Assembly (NCBI GenBank): GCA_012800215.1
Contig: JAAZJT010000148.1
Location: 1-33,610, forward strand
Direction: 5' to 3'
Source of the DNA: Bacillota bacterium
GTDB taxonomy: Bacteria > Bacillota > Dethiobacteria > Dethiobacterales > Dethiobacteraceae
DNA: 33,610 nt
The position numbers and the translations under genes were made by a program. The stretch's first letter is position 1. Each line of letters starts with the position of its first letter. Shown here piece after piece: positions 1-7,246 of the stretch. The notes beneath the pieces are model-generated. The model was not told where the DNA came from, did not search any database, and was given only the letters and a program-made list of their open reading frames with translations.

Positions 1-138
1 CTTATCCAGAGTGGTGGAGGGACTGGCCCTGTGAAACCCGGCAACCGGACAGCTGTTACGGTGCTAATTCCAGCAGATATAATTCTGGAAGATGAGAGTC
101 GTGCTTGCGATATCTCTTTCTTTCGGAAAGAGTTTTTT
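1..138 (+). promoter_or_regulatory. SAM-I (S-box) riboswitch with terminator
   Basis: The conserved S-box core is plain: the GGTGGAGGGACTGGCCCT segment near 12-29, AAACCCGGCAACC near 35-47, and the GGTGCTAATTCC block at 60-71. The P1 helix pairs CTTATC (1-6) with GATGAG (91-96); its 5' strand may continue outside the window. A hairpin CTCTTTC (114-120)/GAAAGAG (126-132) followed by six T (133-138) is an intrinsic terminator. GAGAG (94-98), part of P1 3' strand, can instead pair with CTCTT (114-118), the expected antiterminator. High SAM should therefore terminate transcription before the homocysteine genes. The promoter lies upstream of the window. Confidence 0.95.
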
Positions 139-189
139 ATTTACTTAAAAGGTTTATGTTTGCAGAAATCAGATTAGGGAGGATGAGCA

Positions 190-1404
190 ATGTCACAATT
201 GCGCAGCATTAAAGAAATTAACGAAAAGATTAGTAAAGGGCAAGCTGTGGTAGCTACGGCGGAAGAAGTTTTATCCATTGTGGCTGAGCAGGGAGTAGAA
301 GAAGCTGCCCGCCGGGTTGATGTTGTTACCACAGGTACCTTTGGGCCCATGTGCTCTAGCGGAGCTTTTCTTAATTTGGGGCATACAACACCGCGGATGC
401 GTATGACAAAGGTTTATCTTAACGGAGTAAATGCTTATGCCGGTATCGCTGCTGTTGATGTTTACTTAGGGGCGACGGAGATTCCTGAAACAGATCCGGC
501 TAATACAAATTTCCCTGGAGATTTTAATTATGGCGGTGCCCATGTTATAGAAGACCTGGTGGCGGGTAAGAAAGTCCGTTTGGAGGCCCTTTCCTACGGT
601 ACTAACTGTTACCCACGCAGGAAGCTGGAGACATATATTACACTTGACGATATTAATGAAGCTTATCTTTTTAACCCACGTAACTGTTACCAAAATTATA
701 ATGTGGCTGTTAATTTGTCGGAACGTACAATTTATACCTATATGGGCATTTTAAAGCCGGAACTGGGTAATGCCACTTATTCCAGTGCCGGACAATTATC
801 ACCGCTTTTAAATGATCCTTACTACAGAACAATTGGAGTGGGGACAAAAATATTTTTAGGCGGAGGCATCGGTTATGTGGCCTGGCAGGGTACACAGCAT
901 AATCCATGTGTGCAGCGCAGTGCCAATGGCGTTCCCCGGGAAGGAGCGGGAACTTTGGCGCTGATAGGCGATTTGAAACAAATGAAGGCAAAATATTTGC
1001 GGGGAGTTAGCTTTTTGGGTTATGGTGTATCTATGCAGGTGGGAGTAGGTATACCGATTCCGATTTTAGATGTAGAGACAATGCGCTACGCCACTGTAAA
1101 GGATGAAGATATTGTGGCGCAGGTTGTTGATTATGGGGAAGCTTATCCGCAAGGCAGTGGCGGCAGCCTGGGAGAGGTGACTTACGCGGAATTAAAATCA
1201 GGTAAGATAATTGTTCAGGGCAGGGAAGTACCCACAGCGCCCCTTTCCAGTTATCCGAAAGCTTTAGAAATTGCACAGCTGCTTAAGCACTGGATTGAAA
1301 AAGGTGAGTTTACTCTCGCAGAGCCGGTAGCAACTTTGCCGTCTGCTGATTCCTCTATTAAAATGCATAAATTAACAGAAAAAGGGGGCAACACTAATGA
1401 TTAA
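190..1404 (+). CDS. DUF39/HcyBio family homocysteine biosynthesis protein
   Basis: A 404-residue protein of the DUF39 (COG1900, HcyBio) family. In methanogens the homologue (MA1821 of Methanosarcina acetivorans) is needed to make homocysteine from aspartate semialdehyde and sulfide, bypassing O-acylhomoserine. Two cysteines expected in the family are visible, C55 in a GPMCSSGA context and C140 in SYGTNCYPRR. Glycine-rich stretches (about 222-228) are also typical. The ATG is preceded by an AGGGAGGATG ribosome site. It follows a SAM-I riboswitch, and its last 8 bases overlap the NIL-ferredoxin gene, the usual genetic partner. The link to methionine regulation strongly supports the assignment; the exact chemistry is inferred from the archaeal work. 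Confidence 0.93.
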   Translation: MSQLRSIKEINEKISKGQAVVATAEEVLSIVAEQGVEEAARRVDVVTTGTFGPMCSSGAFLNLGHTTPRMRMTKVYLNGVNAYAGIAAVDVYLGATEIPETDPANTNFPGDFNYGGAHVIEDLVAGKKVRLEALSYGTNCYPRRKLETYITLDDINEAYLFNPRNCYQNYNVAVNLSERTIYTYMGILKPELGNATYSSAGQLSPLLNDPYYRTIGVGTKIFLGGGIGYVAWQGTQHNPCVQRSANGVPREGAGTLALIGDLKQMKAKYLRGVSFLGYGVSMQVGVGIPIPILDVETMRYATVKDEDIVAQVVDYGEAYPQGSGGSLGEVTYAELKSGKIIVQGREVPTAPLSSYPKALEIAQLLKHWIEKGEFTLAEPVATLPSADSSIKMHKLTEKGGNTND

Positions 1405-1816
1405 AAGCAAAGTAGTGCTGCGTTTTCCTGCTTCAGTGGTGGAACAGCCCTTCATTTATACCTTGATTAAGGAATATAACATCATTGCTAATATACTTAA
1501 AGCTAATATCAACCCGCGTAAAGAAGGCAATATGGTTGTGGAACTTAAAGCTGCAGAGAGCGATTTCAAAGCAGGTATAGAATTTTTACAGGAGCGCGGT
1601 GTAATGGTGCTGCCTTTGGAGCGGCAGATTGTCTGGTGGGAAGACCGCTGTACGCAGTGTGGTTTCTGTACAGCAATCTGCCCGACTGACGCCTTATGGA
1701 TGGAAAGGCCGAAAATGACGGTATCGTTTTGCAGTGAAAAGTGTATTGTCTGTGAACAATGCCTGAAGGCTTGTCCTGCCCGCGCTATGGAAGCACTATA
1801 TCAGGCTGAGGAGTAG
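1397..1816 (+). CDS. NIL domain / 4Fe-4S ferredoxin protein (MA1822-like)
   Basis: A 139-residue two-domain protein. Residues about 3-77 form an ACT-like NIL domain, also found at the C terminus of methionine ABC transporter ATPases. Residues 82-130 form a ferredoxin domain with two Cys sets: C85-x2-C88-x2-C91-x3-C95-P and C116-x2-C119-x2-C122-x3-C126-P, enough for two [4Fe-4S] clusters. An extra cysteine sits at C112. The gene overlaps DUF39 by 8 bases, so translation is likely coupled. In Methanosarcina the equivalent protein (MA1822) works with MA1821 in homocysteine synthesis from sulfide, presumably handling electrons or keeping cysteines reduced. The NIL domain may sense or bind a sulfur amino acid, which is inference. 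Confidence 0.93.
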   Translation: MIKSKVVLRFPASVVEQPFIYTLIKEYNIIANILKANINPRKEGNMVVELKAAESDFKAGIEFLQERGVMVLPLERQIVWWEDRCTQCGFCTAICPTDALWMERPKMTVSFCSEKCIVCEQCLKACPARAMEALYQAEE

Positions 1817-1823
1817 GTAAAAC

Positions 1824-2567
1824 ATGCCGGATCATTCGCGCCGTCACTATAGAAAGTGTATGCAGCCTGCAGGTTTTGTCAGCTTTAATTGCAAAATTAA
1901 GGAGACAGATTTACAAATTGCAGTGGATGAAAAAAGTTACTACCCGCAGCTTGAGGCATTAGTTGAAAAACGTATTCTGGCTTACCGTTTGCAATTGGAA
2001 CAATATATTGTTCAGGATCCCCTTTTTGCTGAGACTTTACAGCCACATTTAGTACCACTGCAGGCACCGCTTATAGTGTTGGCCATGACACGGGCAGCAA
2101 ACCAGGCTGAAGTGGGGCCAATGGCCGCAGTGGCGGGAGCAGTGGCAGAATTTGTGGGGCGTGATTTATTAGCTGCTGTGGATGAAGTGATAGTAGAGAA
2201 CGGAGGAGATATTTTTCTCGCGGTGAAGAAAAAAACTAAAGTTGCCGTTTACGCGGGAAATTCACCTTTAAGCAACCGTTTGGCCATAGAAGTGCCGCCG
2301 CAAAAAAACGGCTTTGGTATTTGTACCTCGTCGGGAACAGTGGGGCCATCATTTAGTTTTGGTCGTGCCGATGCAGCTGTTATTGTTTCTTCCTCTGCAG
2401 TGTTGGCAGATGCTGTAGCTACGGCTGCAGCAAATCGTGTGCAGACAAGTGAGGATTTGCAAAATGCGCTGCAATTTGCCCGTCAAGTCCCCGGAGTTTC
2501 CGGCATCTTGCTGATTAAAGATGATAAACTTGCTGCCTGGGGGCAGCTTAAGCTTGTTTCCCTTTAA
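1824..2567 (+). CDS. UPF0280 (COG2122) ApbE-like protein
   Basis: A 247-residue protein of the UPF0280 family, distantly related to ApbE flavin transferases. Family-like features include the glycine/alanine-rich segment around 92-108 (GPMAAVAGAVAEFVG), the ENGGDIFL motif near 125, and the GICTSSGTVGPSFSFGRADA block near 165-185. It starts 7 bases after the NIL-ferredoxin stop, with GAGGAGTAGG as ribosome site, so it is the third gene of the riboswitch operon. COG2122 genes co-occur with DUF39/NIL-ferredoxin, and a Methanosarcina homologue has been linked to growth on low sulfide. The biochemical role is unsettled; sulfide capture or delivery is a plausible inference. No flavinylation target is seen nearby. 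Confidence 0.88.
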   Translation: MPDHSRRHYRKCMQPAGFVSFNCKIKETDLQIAVDEKSYYPQLEALVEKRILAYRLQLEQYIVQDPLFAETLQPHLVPLQAPLIVLAMTRAANQAEVGPMAAVAGAVAEFVGRDLLAAVDEVIVENGGDIFLAVKKKTKVAVYAGNSPLSNRLAIEVPPQKNGFGICTSSGTVGPSFSFGRADAAVIVSSSAVLADAVATAAANRVQTSEDLQNALQFARQVPGVSGILLIKDDKLAAWGQLKLVSL

Positions 2568-2610
2568 CTTATTTGCGGTAAAACAGCAGTAAAATGGTAA
2601 CCATTAATTC

Positions 2611-2639
2611 TTGATTTTATAGCTTTTTTAGACTATAAT
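2611..2639 (+). promoter_or_regulatory. Sigma-A-type promoter for tRNA-Thr
   Basis: TTGATT (2611-2616) and TATAAT (2634-2639) are separated by exactly 17 bases. The -10 lies 11 bases before the first base of the tRNA, so transcription would start at or very near the mature 5' end. Confidence 0.7.
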
Positions 2640-2650
2640 ACTTAATGCAC

Positions 2651-2726
2651 GCCGGCATAGCTCAATCGGTAGAGCAGCTGAATCGTAATCAGCATGTTGG
2701 GGGTTCAAGTCCTCTTGCCGGCTCCA
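2651..2726 (+). tRNA. tRNA-Thr (anticodon CGU)
   Basis: A 76-base cloverleaf with encoded CCA. The acceptor stem GCCGGCA pairs fully with TGCCGGC; discriminator T73. The D arm is GCTC...GAGC. The anticodon stem GCTGA/TCAGC encloses ATCGTAA, giving anticodon CGT at 2684-2686, which reads ACG threonine codons. The T arm is GGGGG-TTCAAGT-CCTCT with G-U pairs. G1-C72, C2-G71, G35 and U36 are threonine identity elements. A single isolated tRNA gene with its own promoter and terminator. Confidence 0.96.
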
Positions 2727-2748
2727 ACTAAAAAATACCATGTTTAAA

Positions 2749-2784
2749 GGGCTCACAGCGATTTGCTGTGAGCCCTGATTTATT
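2749..2784 (+). terminator. Intrinsic terminator after tRNA-Thr
   Basis: An 11-base-pair perfect stem, GGGCTCACAGC (2749-2759) with GCTGTGAGCCC (2765-2775), encloses a 5-base loop and is followed by a T-rich but imperfect tail (TGATTTATT). Confidence 0.75.
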
Positions 2785-3068
2785 ATCTGTATGCACTAGG
2801 AGATAAAATTACTAAAGATATAAAATTATTAATAAAAAATTAATTTGGTAGAACATTCTATAGTATTTTATTAATTTTCACTAGACAAATATGCATACGT
2901 ATGCTAATATTGTAATAGTTAAGACATTACTTACATGTATATACAAGTACATGATAAGTGAAACGCTTAAAATTGGCAAAACTGAATACGTTAAATATTC
3001 TGATGAATAGGGAAATATAGAATTGGTTACAATGAATAGCAGGAATATTAAAGGAGGGGAACATAAAG
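2785..3068. other. AT-rich intergenic region with dyad symmetries
   Basis: Very AT-rich and clearly different in composition from its surroundings; I find no convincing long reading frame. It holds a perfect 12-base palindrome GCATACGTATGC (2893-2904) and an imperfect dyad CTTACATGTA (2930-2939)/TACATGATAAG (2948-2958). A possible -10, TACAAT (3028-3033), lies ahead of the small gene, but I see no good -35 at the right distance. The dyads could be operators or part of a leader for the 46-residue gene; nothing proves this. Confidence 0.4.
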
Positions 3069-3209
3069 ATGGCAAGTTATGCTTACAATCTTAATGCAGT
3101 ACGTGAAAGCTTGCTGCGGGAGTACATGGCAGCATCAGGAGAAAATAAAGTTGAACTTCTGACTAAAATCATGGAAATTGATGAAGAAATTGAAAGTGCG
3201 AATAAGTAA
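3069..3209 (+). CDS. 46-residue hypothetical protein
   Basis: A short frame of 47 codons including the stop. An excellent ribosome site, AAAGGAGGGG, sits 8 bases before the ATG, and a terminator follows 12 bases after the stop. The product is acidic and should fold as two helices: MASYAYNLNAVRESLLREYM as the first, and a second from about residue 28 (VELLTKIMEIDEEIESANK). No signal peptide, membrane segment or metal motif is visible. The two-helix shape recalls Spo0E-like phosphatases, but their SxxLD signature is missing, so I do not assign it. The strong ribosome site and clean gene boundaries make it a likely real small protein of unknown function. Confidence 0.7.
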   Translation: MASYAYNLNAVRESLLREYMAASGENKVELLTKIMEIDEEIESANK

Positions 3210-3221
3210 TTAAATTAATGA

Positions 3222-3247
3222 GGCTGGCCTTTTATGCCAGCCCTTTT
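3222..3247 (+). terminator. Terminator between small gene and UPF0173 gene
   Basis: GGCTGGC (3222-3228) pairs with GCCAGCC (3236-3242) and is followed by CTTTTT. It ends the 46-residue gene on the plus strand and lies just past the stop of the convergent minus-strand gene, so it may serve both. Confidence 0.7.
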
Positions 3248-3915
3248 TAAGATAAAGTTACTGTTTCTCCCGGTGCCAGAATAATACAGTGGCTGGGAGT
3301 GTTTTTTGTTACCTTTTCTGCAAACTCATGCGGGTCTGCTTTGATGAGTGGCCAGGTATTATAATGAAAAGGTATAATTGTTTTAGCATTTATTAGTTTT
3401 GCTGCATAGACAGCATCATCAATATCCATAGTGTAATAGCCGCCGATAGGCAGTAAGAGCAGATCAATTTTTTCGATAGCGCCATACAGTTTTAAATCGC
3501 CAAAGAGACTGGTATCCCCTGTGAAATACAGAGTAAAACCATCTAAGTCTACTATAAAACCACATGCTTCGCTGCCAATACCGGCATGATGTAGAGCTTT
3601 TGTTGTGCGGACAAAGCCAAAGTCAAAATAATGTTTTACGCCAATATTCATGGCATGTTCCTTAACTTGATGTTTCTTACATTCTGCTGCCAGGTCCATT
3701 GTTGTGATAATGGTGGCACCGGTTCGCTTTGCAATATCAAGGGCATCGCCGAGGTGATCGTAATGCCCGTGAGAGACAAGAATATAATCGGGCTGAAGTT
3801 CATCTGCGGACACGGCTGCTTGAGGGTTGTCAGTAAGGAAGGGATCAAAAAGTAACTTTTGCCCATTATGTTCCACTTGAAAACAGGCGTGACCGAAAAA
3901 ACTTATTTTCGGCAT
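3247..3915 (-). CDS. UPF0173 metallo-beta-lactamase-fold hydrolase
   Basis: A 222-residue cytoplasmic protein of the metal-dependent hydrolase UPF0173 family (YtkL-like). The metal-binding signature HGHYDH covers residues 49-54 (H49, H51, D53, H54). Further metal ligands are likely at GIGSEACG...FTGDTSLFGD (Asp) and IPFHYNTWP (His) near the C terminus. Length is normal for the family. The start is an ATG with an AGGAGGA ribosome site 8 bases upstream on the minus strand. It stands alone between convergent and divergent neighbours. The physiological substrate of the family is unknown; the fold is related to UlaG lactonases and to N-acyl-phosphatidylethanolamine phospholipase D-type enzymes. 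Confidence 0.9.
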   Translation of the reverse strand: MPKISFFGHACFQVEHNGQKLLFDPFLTDNPQAAVSADELQPDYILVSHGHYDHLGDALDIAKRTGATIITTMDLAAECKKHQVKEHAMNIGVKHYFDFGFVRTTKALHHAGIGSEACGFIVDLDGFTLYFTGDTSLFGDLKLYGAIEKIDLLLLPIGGYYTMDIDDAVYAAKLINAKTIIPFHYNTWPLIKADPHEFAEKVTKNTPSHCIILAPGETVTLS

Positions 3916-3947
3916 GTAAAATCCTCCTAATTACTAATATTACCCAT

Positions 3948-3976
3948 ATTATACTATATCTTACGTGCATTTAAAA
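3948..3976 (-). promoter_or_regulatory. Possible promoter of the UPF0173 gene
   Basis: Reading the minus strand, TATAAT (plus positions 3948-3953) lies 17 bases after TTTTAA (3971-3976). The -10 is perfect; the -35 is poor. Confidence 0.4.
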
Positions 3977-4094
3977 GTTAGCGGCGGTGACAGTATAAGC
4001 ATGGGTTATATAGTTTTTTTAAGATTATGTTTATCGACATAAAGCGCTCTGTGAAGTAAACTATAAATAATGAGAGCATAAGGAGGAATGATCA

Positions 4095-4949
4095 ATGCAG
4101 CAATTTGATGTGGCAATTATTGGCTGTGGTCCGGCTGGGTTATCGGCGGCTATAAATGTAAAGGCACAAAACCGTACAGTATTATTGGTAGGACCAAAAA
4201 TTTGTAGCCTTTCTTTACATAAAGCACATCAGGTTAATAATTACTTAGGATTTTATGGACTTTCAGGGGAGGAGCTGCGTCAGCAGTTTCTGAAACATAT
4301 TGAAGCAGCGGGAATTGAAATTACAAACATTACCGTTTCCGGTATTTACCCAATGGGAAAGGTTTTTCAGCTGCAAATCCGTGATGATTTTGTAGAAGCA
4401 AAGGCAATTATCCTTACAACCGGTGTTACCGCAAGTAAAGTCTTGCCGGGAGAAGATTCCTTTCTGGGCAAAGGAGTTTCTTACTGTGCTGCATGTGATG
4501 CCATGTTTTATCGGGATAAAACAATTGTGGTCAGCAGTGATTCGGCAGAGCATGAAGATGAAGTCAGATTATTAACGGAAGTTGCGGCGAAAGTTTACTA
4601 CTTGCCGCAGTATGAAGTAAAAATGAACTTGCCTGACAATGTGGAGGTACTGGATAGTAAGATTAAGAAGTTAAAAGGTTCAGACCGCCTTGAAGTTGTG
4701 GAGCTGCAAAATGGGCAGGAATTAACAGTGGATGGTGTTTTCCTCCTGAAAGAACAATTGCCGCCAACACAGATTGTTCCCGGACTGCAGCTGGAAGACA
4801 AACATATAAAGGTTGATGAAAAAATGGCGACCAATATACCTGGTGTCTTTGCCGCCGGTGATGTAACAGGAAGACCATATCAGGTGGCTAAAGCGGTGGG
4901 ACAAGGGCAAATTGCCGCTTTTAGTGCTGTAGCTTGGGTGCAGAATTAG
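4095..4949 (+). CDS. Thioredoxin-reductase-like flavoprotein, possibly ferredoxin-dependent
   Basis: A 284-residue flavoprotein with thioredoxin reductase architecture. The FAD site GCGPAG (10-15) and the C-terminal FAD motif GVFAAGDVTGRPYQ are intact, and the redox pair is C131-A-A-C134. The second dinucleotide site is not: where NADPH-dependent enzymes have GGGDSAxEEA, this one has VSSDSAEHED (146-155), and the HRR phosphate-binding motif is absent. The chain is also shorter than typical TrxB (about 310). Loss of these motifs is the hallmark described for ferredoxin-dependent flavin thioredoxin reductases of clostridia. No thioredoxin gene lies next to it. The start has AGGAGGA eight bases upstream. 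Fold is certain; electron donor is inferred. Confidence 0.82.
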   Translation: MQQFDVAIIGCGPAGLSAAINVKAQNRTVLLVGPKICSLSLHKAHQVNNYLGFYGLSGEELRQQFLKHIEAAGIEITNITVSGIYPMGKVFQLQIRDDFVEAKAIILTTGVTASKVLPGEDSFLGKGVSYCAACDAMFYRDKTIVVSSDSAEHEDEVRLLTEVAAKVYYLPQYEVKMNLPDNVEVLDSKIKKLKGSDRLEVVELQNGQELTVDGVFLLKEQLPPTQIVPGLQLEDKHIKVDEKMATNIPGVFAAGDVTGRPYQVAKAVGQGQIAAFSAVAWVQN

Positions 4950-5000
4950 AGCCATGGAAACAGTAGGGGAATTTTATTAGCAAGGGGAAGGGTGAATTGA

Positions 5001-5891
5001 GTGGAGTTGACTGTGGCAGATTTGCGTAAAGCCTTTTTGCAGGCAGGTTACATTACCAACGAAGAAGTGCTGCTGACAGTTTTTTTGGCCCTGCAGTTAG
5101 AAAAACCTCTTTTAGTTGAAGGTGAACCAGGCGTAGGAAAAACAGAACTGGCAAAAGTATTGGCCACTGCTTTTCAGACGGAACTTATTCGCCTGCAATG
5201 TTATGAAGGTTTGGATGAAAATAAAGCTCTTTATGAGTGGAATTATCAAAGGCAGCTTCTGAAAATTCAAATGTCTAAAGATTTATCCGGCAGCAAAGAG
5301 TTGGAGGATGATTTGTTTTCTCCTGCCTATCTTTTGCAGCGGCCTTTATTGAAAGCTATTCAATCTCAGCAAAAAGTGGTACTTTTGATTGATGAAGTCG
5401 ATAAAACTGATGAAGAATTTGAAGCTTTTTTATTTGAAGTGTTATCTGACTTTCAAGTTTCTATCCCTGAATTGGGTACAATTAAATCTTTACAAATCCC
5501 CATTGTTATTTTAACCAGTAATAATGAGCGTGAATTATCAGATGGATTAAAACGACGTTGTGTTTATCTTTATTTAGATTACCCGCCGGTGGAGCAGGAG
5601 GTTAAAATGATCCAGGCTCGTCTGCCTGATGTAGGTGAAAAGTTGGCGCACGAAGTTGCTCGGGCCATTTCTTTAATTAGGCAGGAACAGGAAATCAGAA
5701 AAAAACCTTCAATAGCTGAAACGCTTGACTGGGTCAGGGCATTAATGGCCTTGGGGAAAGACCGCCTTGATGCGTCGTTAATTGATCAAACACTAAACTT
5801 TATTCTTAAAACCAAAACAGACCAAGATGTTTTTCAAAGAAAGGTTGGTGCTTCCCGCTTACTTGCAGCTGCACGGGCGGAAAAGCCATGA
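5001..5891 (+). CDS. MoxR-family AAA+ ATPase (CoxD-like)
   Basis: A 296-residue AAA+ ATPase of the MoxR group. Walker A is GEPGVGKT (41-48), Walker B LLIDEVDK (128-135); sensor and arginine-finger regions follow (LTSNNERELSDGLKRRC). MoxR proteins act with von Willebrand A proteins as chaperones that remodel or insert metal into enzymes; CoxD does this for molybdenum CO dehydrogenase. The start is GTG with AAGGGTGAATTGA upstream. Its stop overlaps the start of the next gene (ATGA), so the two are translationally coupled. The client enzyme is not in the window. Confidence 0.9.
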   Translation: MELTVADLRKAFLQAGYITNEEVLLTVFLALQLEKPLLVEGEPGVGKTELAKVLATAFQTELIRLQCYEGLDENKALYEWNYQRQLLKIQMSKDLSGSKELEDDLFSPAYLLQRPLLKAIQSQQKVVLLIDEVDKTDEEFEAFLFEVLSDFQVSIPELGTIKSLQIPIVILTSNNERELSDGLKRRCVYLYLDYPPVEQEVKMIQARLPDVGEKLAHEVARAISLIRQEQEIRKKPSIAETLDWVRALMALGKDRLDASLIDQTLNFILKTKTDQDVFQRKVGASRLLAAARAEKP

Positions 5892-7222
5892 AAAACTATT
5901 TGGAAATAAATATTGTTAGATTTATACAGCTTTTACGCCATGCAGGTTTGCGTATTGGCAGTGGCGAAGTAATGGATGCTCTGCGGGCATTAACCTTCAT
6001 TGATTTAAGGAAGCGTGATGATGTGCGTATTGCACTGCAGGCTACTTTAGTAAAACATCCCGAAGAACAGCAAGTTTTTACAAAAGCTTTTGACATTTTT
6101 TTTGCTTCTCCACAGTCTCGCCAGGAATTACAAAAGCAATACCAGCAAAAAGAAGAAAATAAGAAACAGCAGCTGGAGCAGGCAGCCAAGGAATTAACTT
6201 TTCAGGGTAAACCTTTAGAATTGTCGGCACGAGAAAAAATGATATATGCCAATATTCCTGAAGCAGATCGCCAGCGCCTGCTGTCATATATTCGCAAAAC
6301 GGCTACTGGGATTAATGTTGAGGGGCACTTTCAGCCGGTTTTGGAAAGTGTCATCAGAGGTTCCCTTGCTTACTGGCGCCGTAGTTTGCGTAATGAACTG
6401 GACCTTACATTGACACCGCCTACAGAAGACGAAGAATTAAATGCTTTTTTAGCTGAGATAGGAAATACAGATTATGGCCGTACTGATTCCCTACTGGCTG
6501 AAGATATGCAGAATATACCAGATAAAGATTTGCCGCGCGCACGGGTATTAATACGCAAGTTGGCGCGGCAGATGGTGGCAAGGATTGCCCGCCGCTACCG
6601 CCAAAGCCGCAAACAAAAAAAATTGGATTTACGTAAAAGTATTAGGCATAATCTGCGCTATGGCGGTTCAATGTTTACTTTACGTTATCGCAGCCGCCGG
6701 GTGCAAAAACCAAAAATATTATTACTCTGTGATGTCTCCGGGTCTATGGCACGATATGCCAGTTTTGTGCTACAATTCATTTATGGTATTCATGATGTTG
6801 TTGCCGATATTGAGAGTTTTGTTTTCGCAGAAGGGATAGAACGTGTAACAGCTTATTTTCAGGGCAATATTGATTTCACGGAAACTATGCTCACAGTGAT
6901 GAATAATTCACAAGAATGGGGGCGTGGTACCAATTTAGGCGCAGCTTTACAAGCTTTACAGCAGGACTTTGAGCGACTCTTGACTAATCAAACTTATCTC
7001 TTAGTTGTTAGCGATACAAAAACACTCCATGTAGCTGATGCAGTGCAGGAGTTAACACAGATAAAAAGAGTGGTAAAAGATATAATCTGGCTGAACACAT
7101 TGCCGGCTTCCAGTTGGGAGACCACCGTTTCTGTAGAGTCGTTCAGAAAAATAGTACGCATGTATCCCTGTAATACTTTATCTGATTTGGAACAGGTAAT
7201 GCGTGAAAAAATAATTGCCTAG
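5888..7222 (+). CDS. VWA domain protein (CoxE-like)
   Basis: A 444-residue protein with a C-terminal von Willebrand factor A domain. The metal ion-dependent adhesion site begins DVSGSM (282-287), with the threonine likely in WGRGTNLG (about 345) and the aspartate in VVSDTKT. Residues 75-110 are charged and probably coiled; about 215-270 are strongly basic (many Arg). This is the partner expected for MoxR ATPases, COG3552/CoxE-like. The ATG overlaps the ATPase stop by 4 bases. With the CooC-like gene 24 bases downstream, a role in metalloenzyme maturation is inferred; the target is unknown. Confidence 0.88.
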   Translation: MKNYLEINIVRFIQLLRHAGLRIGSGEVMDALRALTFIDLRKRDDVRIALQATLVKHPEEQQVFTKAFDIFFASPQSRQELQKQYQQKEENKKQQLEQAAKELTFQGKPLELSAREKMIYANIPEADRQRLLSYIRKTATGINVEGHFQPVLESVIRGSLAYWRRSLRNELDLTLTPPTEDEELNAFLAEIGNTDYGRTDSLLAEDMQNIPDKDLPRARVLIRKLARQMVARIARRYRQSRKQKKLDLRKSIRHNLRYGGSMFTLRYRSRRVQKPKILLLCDVSGSMARYASFVLQFIYGIHDVVADIESFVFAEGIERVTAYFQGNIDFTETMLTVMNNSQEWGRGTNLGAALQALQQDFERLLTNQTYLLVVSDTKTLHVADAVQELTQIKRVVKDIIWLNTLPASSWETTVSVESFRKIVRMYPCNTLSDLEQVMREKIIA

Positions 7223-7246
7223 ATTAGAGCACAGGAGGGATTTAAT

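Noticed and set aside
3069..3209. Spo0E-like phosphatase identity for the 46-residue protein
   Set aside because: The two-helix shape is similar but the SxxLD signature is absent; not enough to assign.
6585..6839. 84-codon frame on the plus strand inside the VWA gene
   Set aside because: It lies in another frame of a well-supported gene, has no ribosome site and no recognisable pattern.
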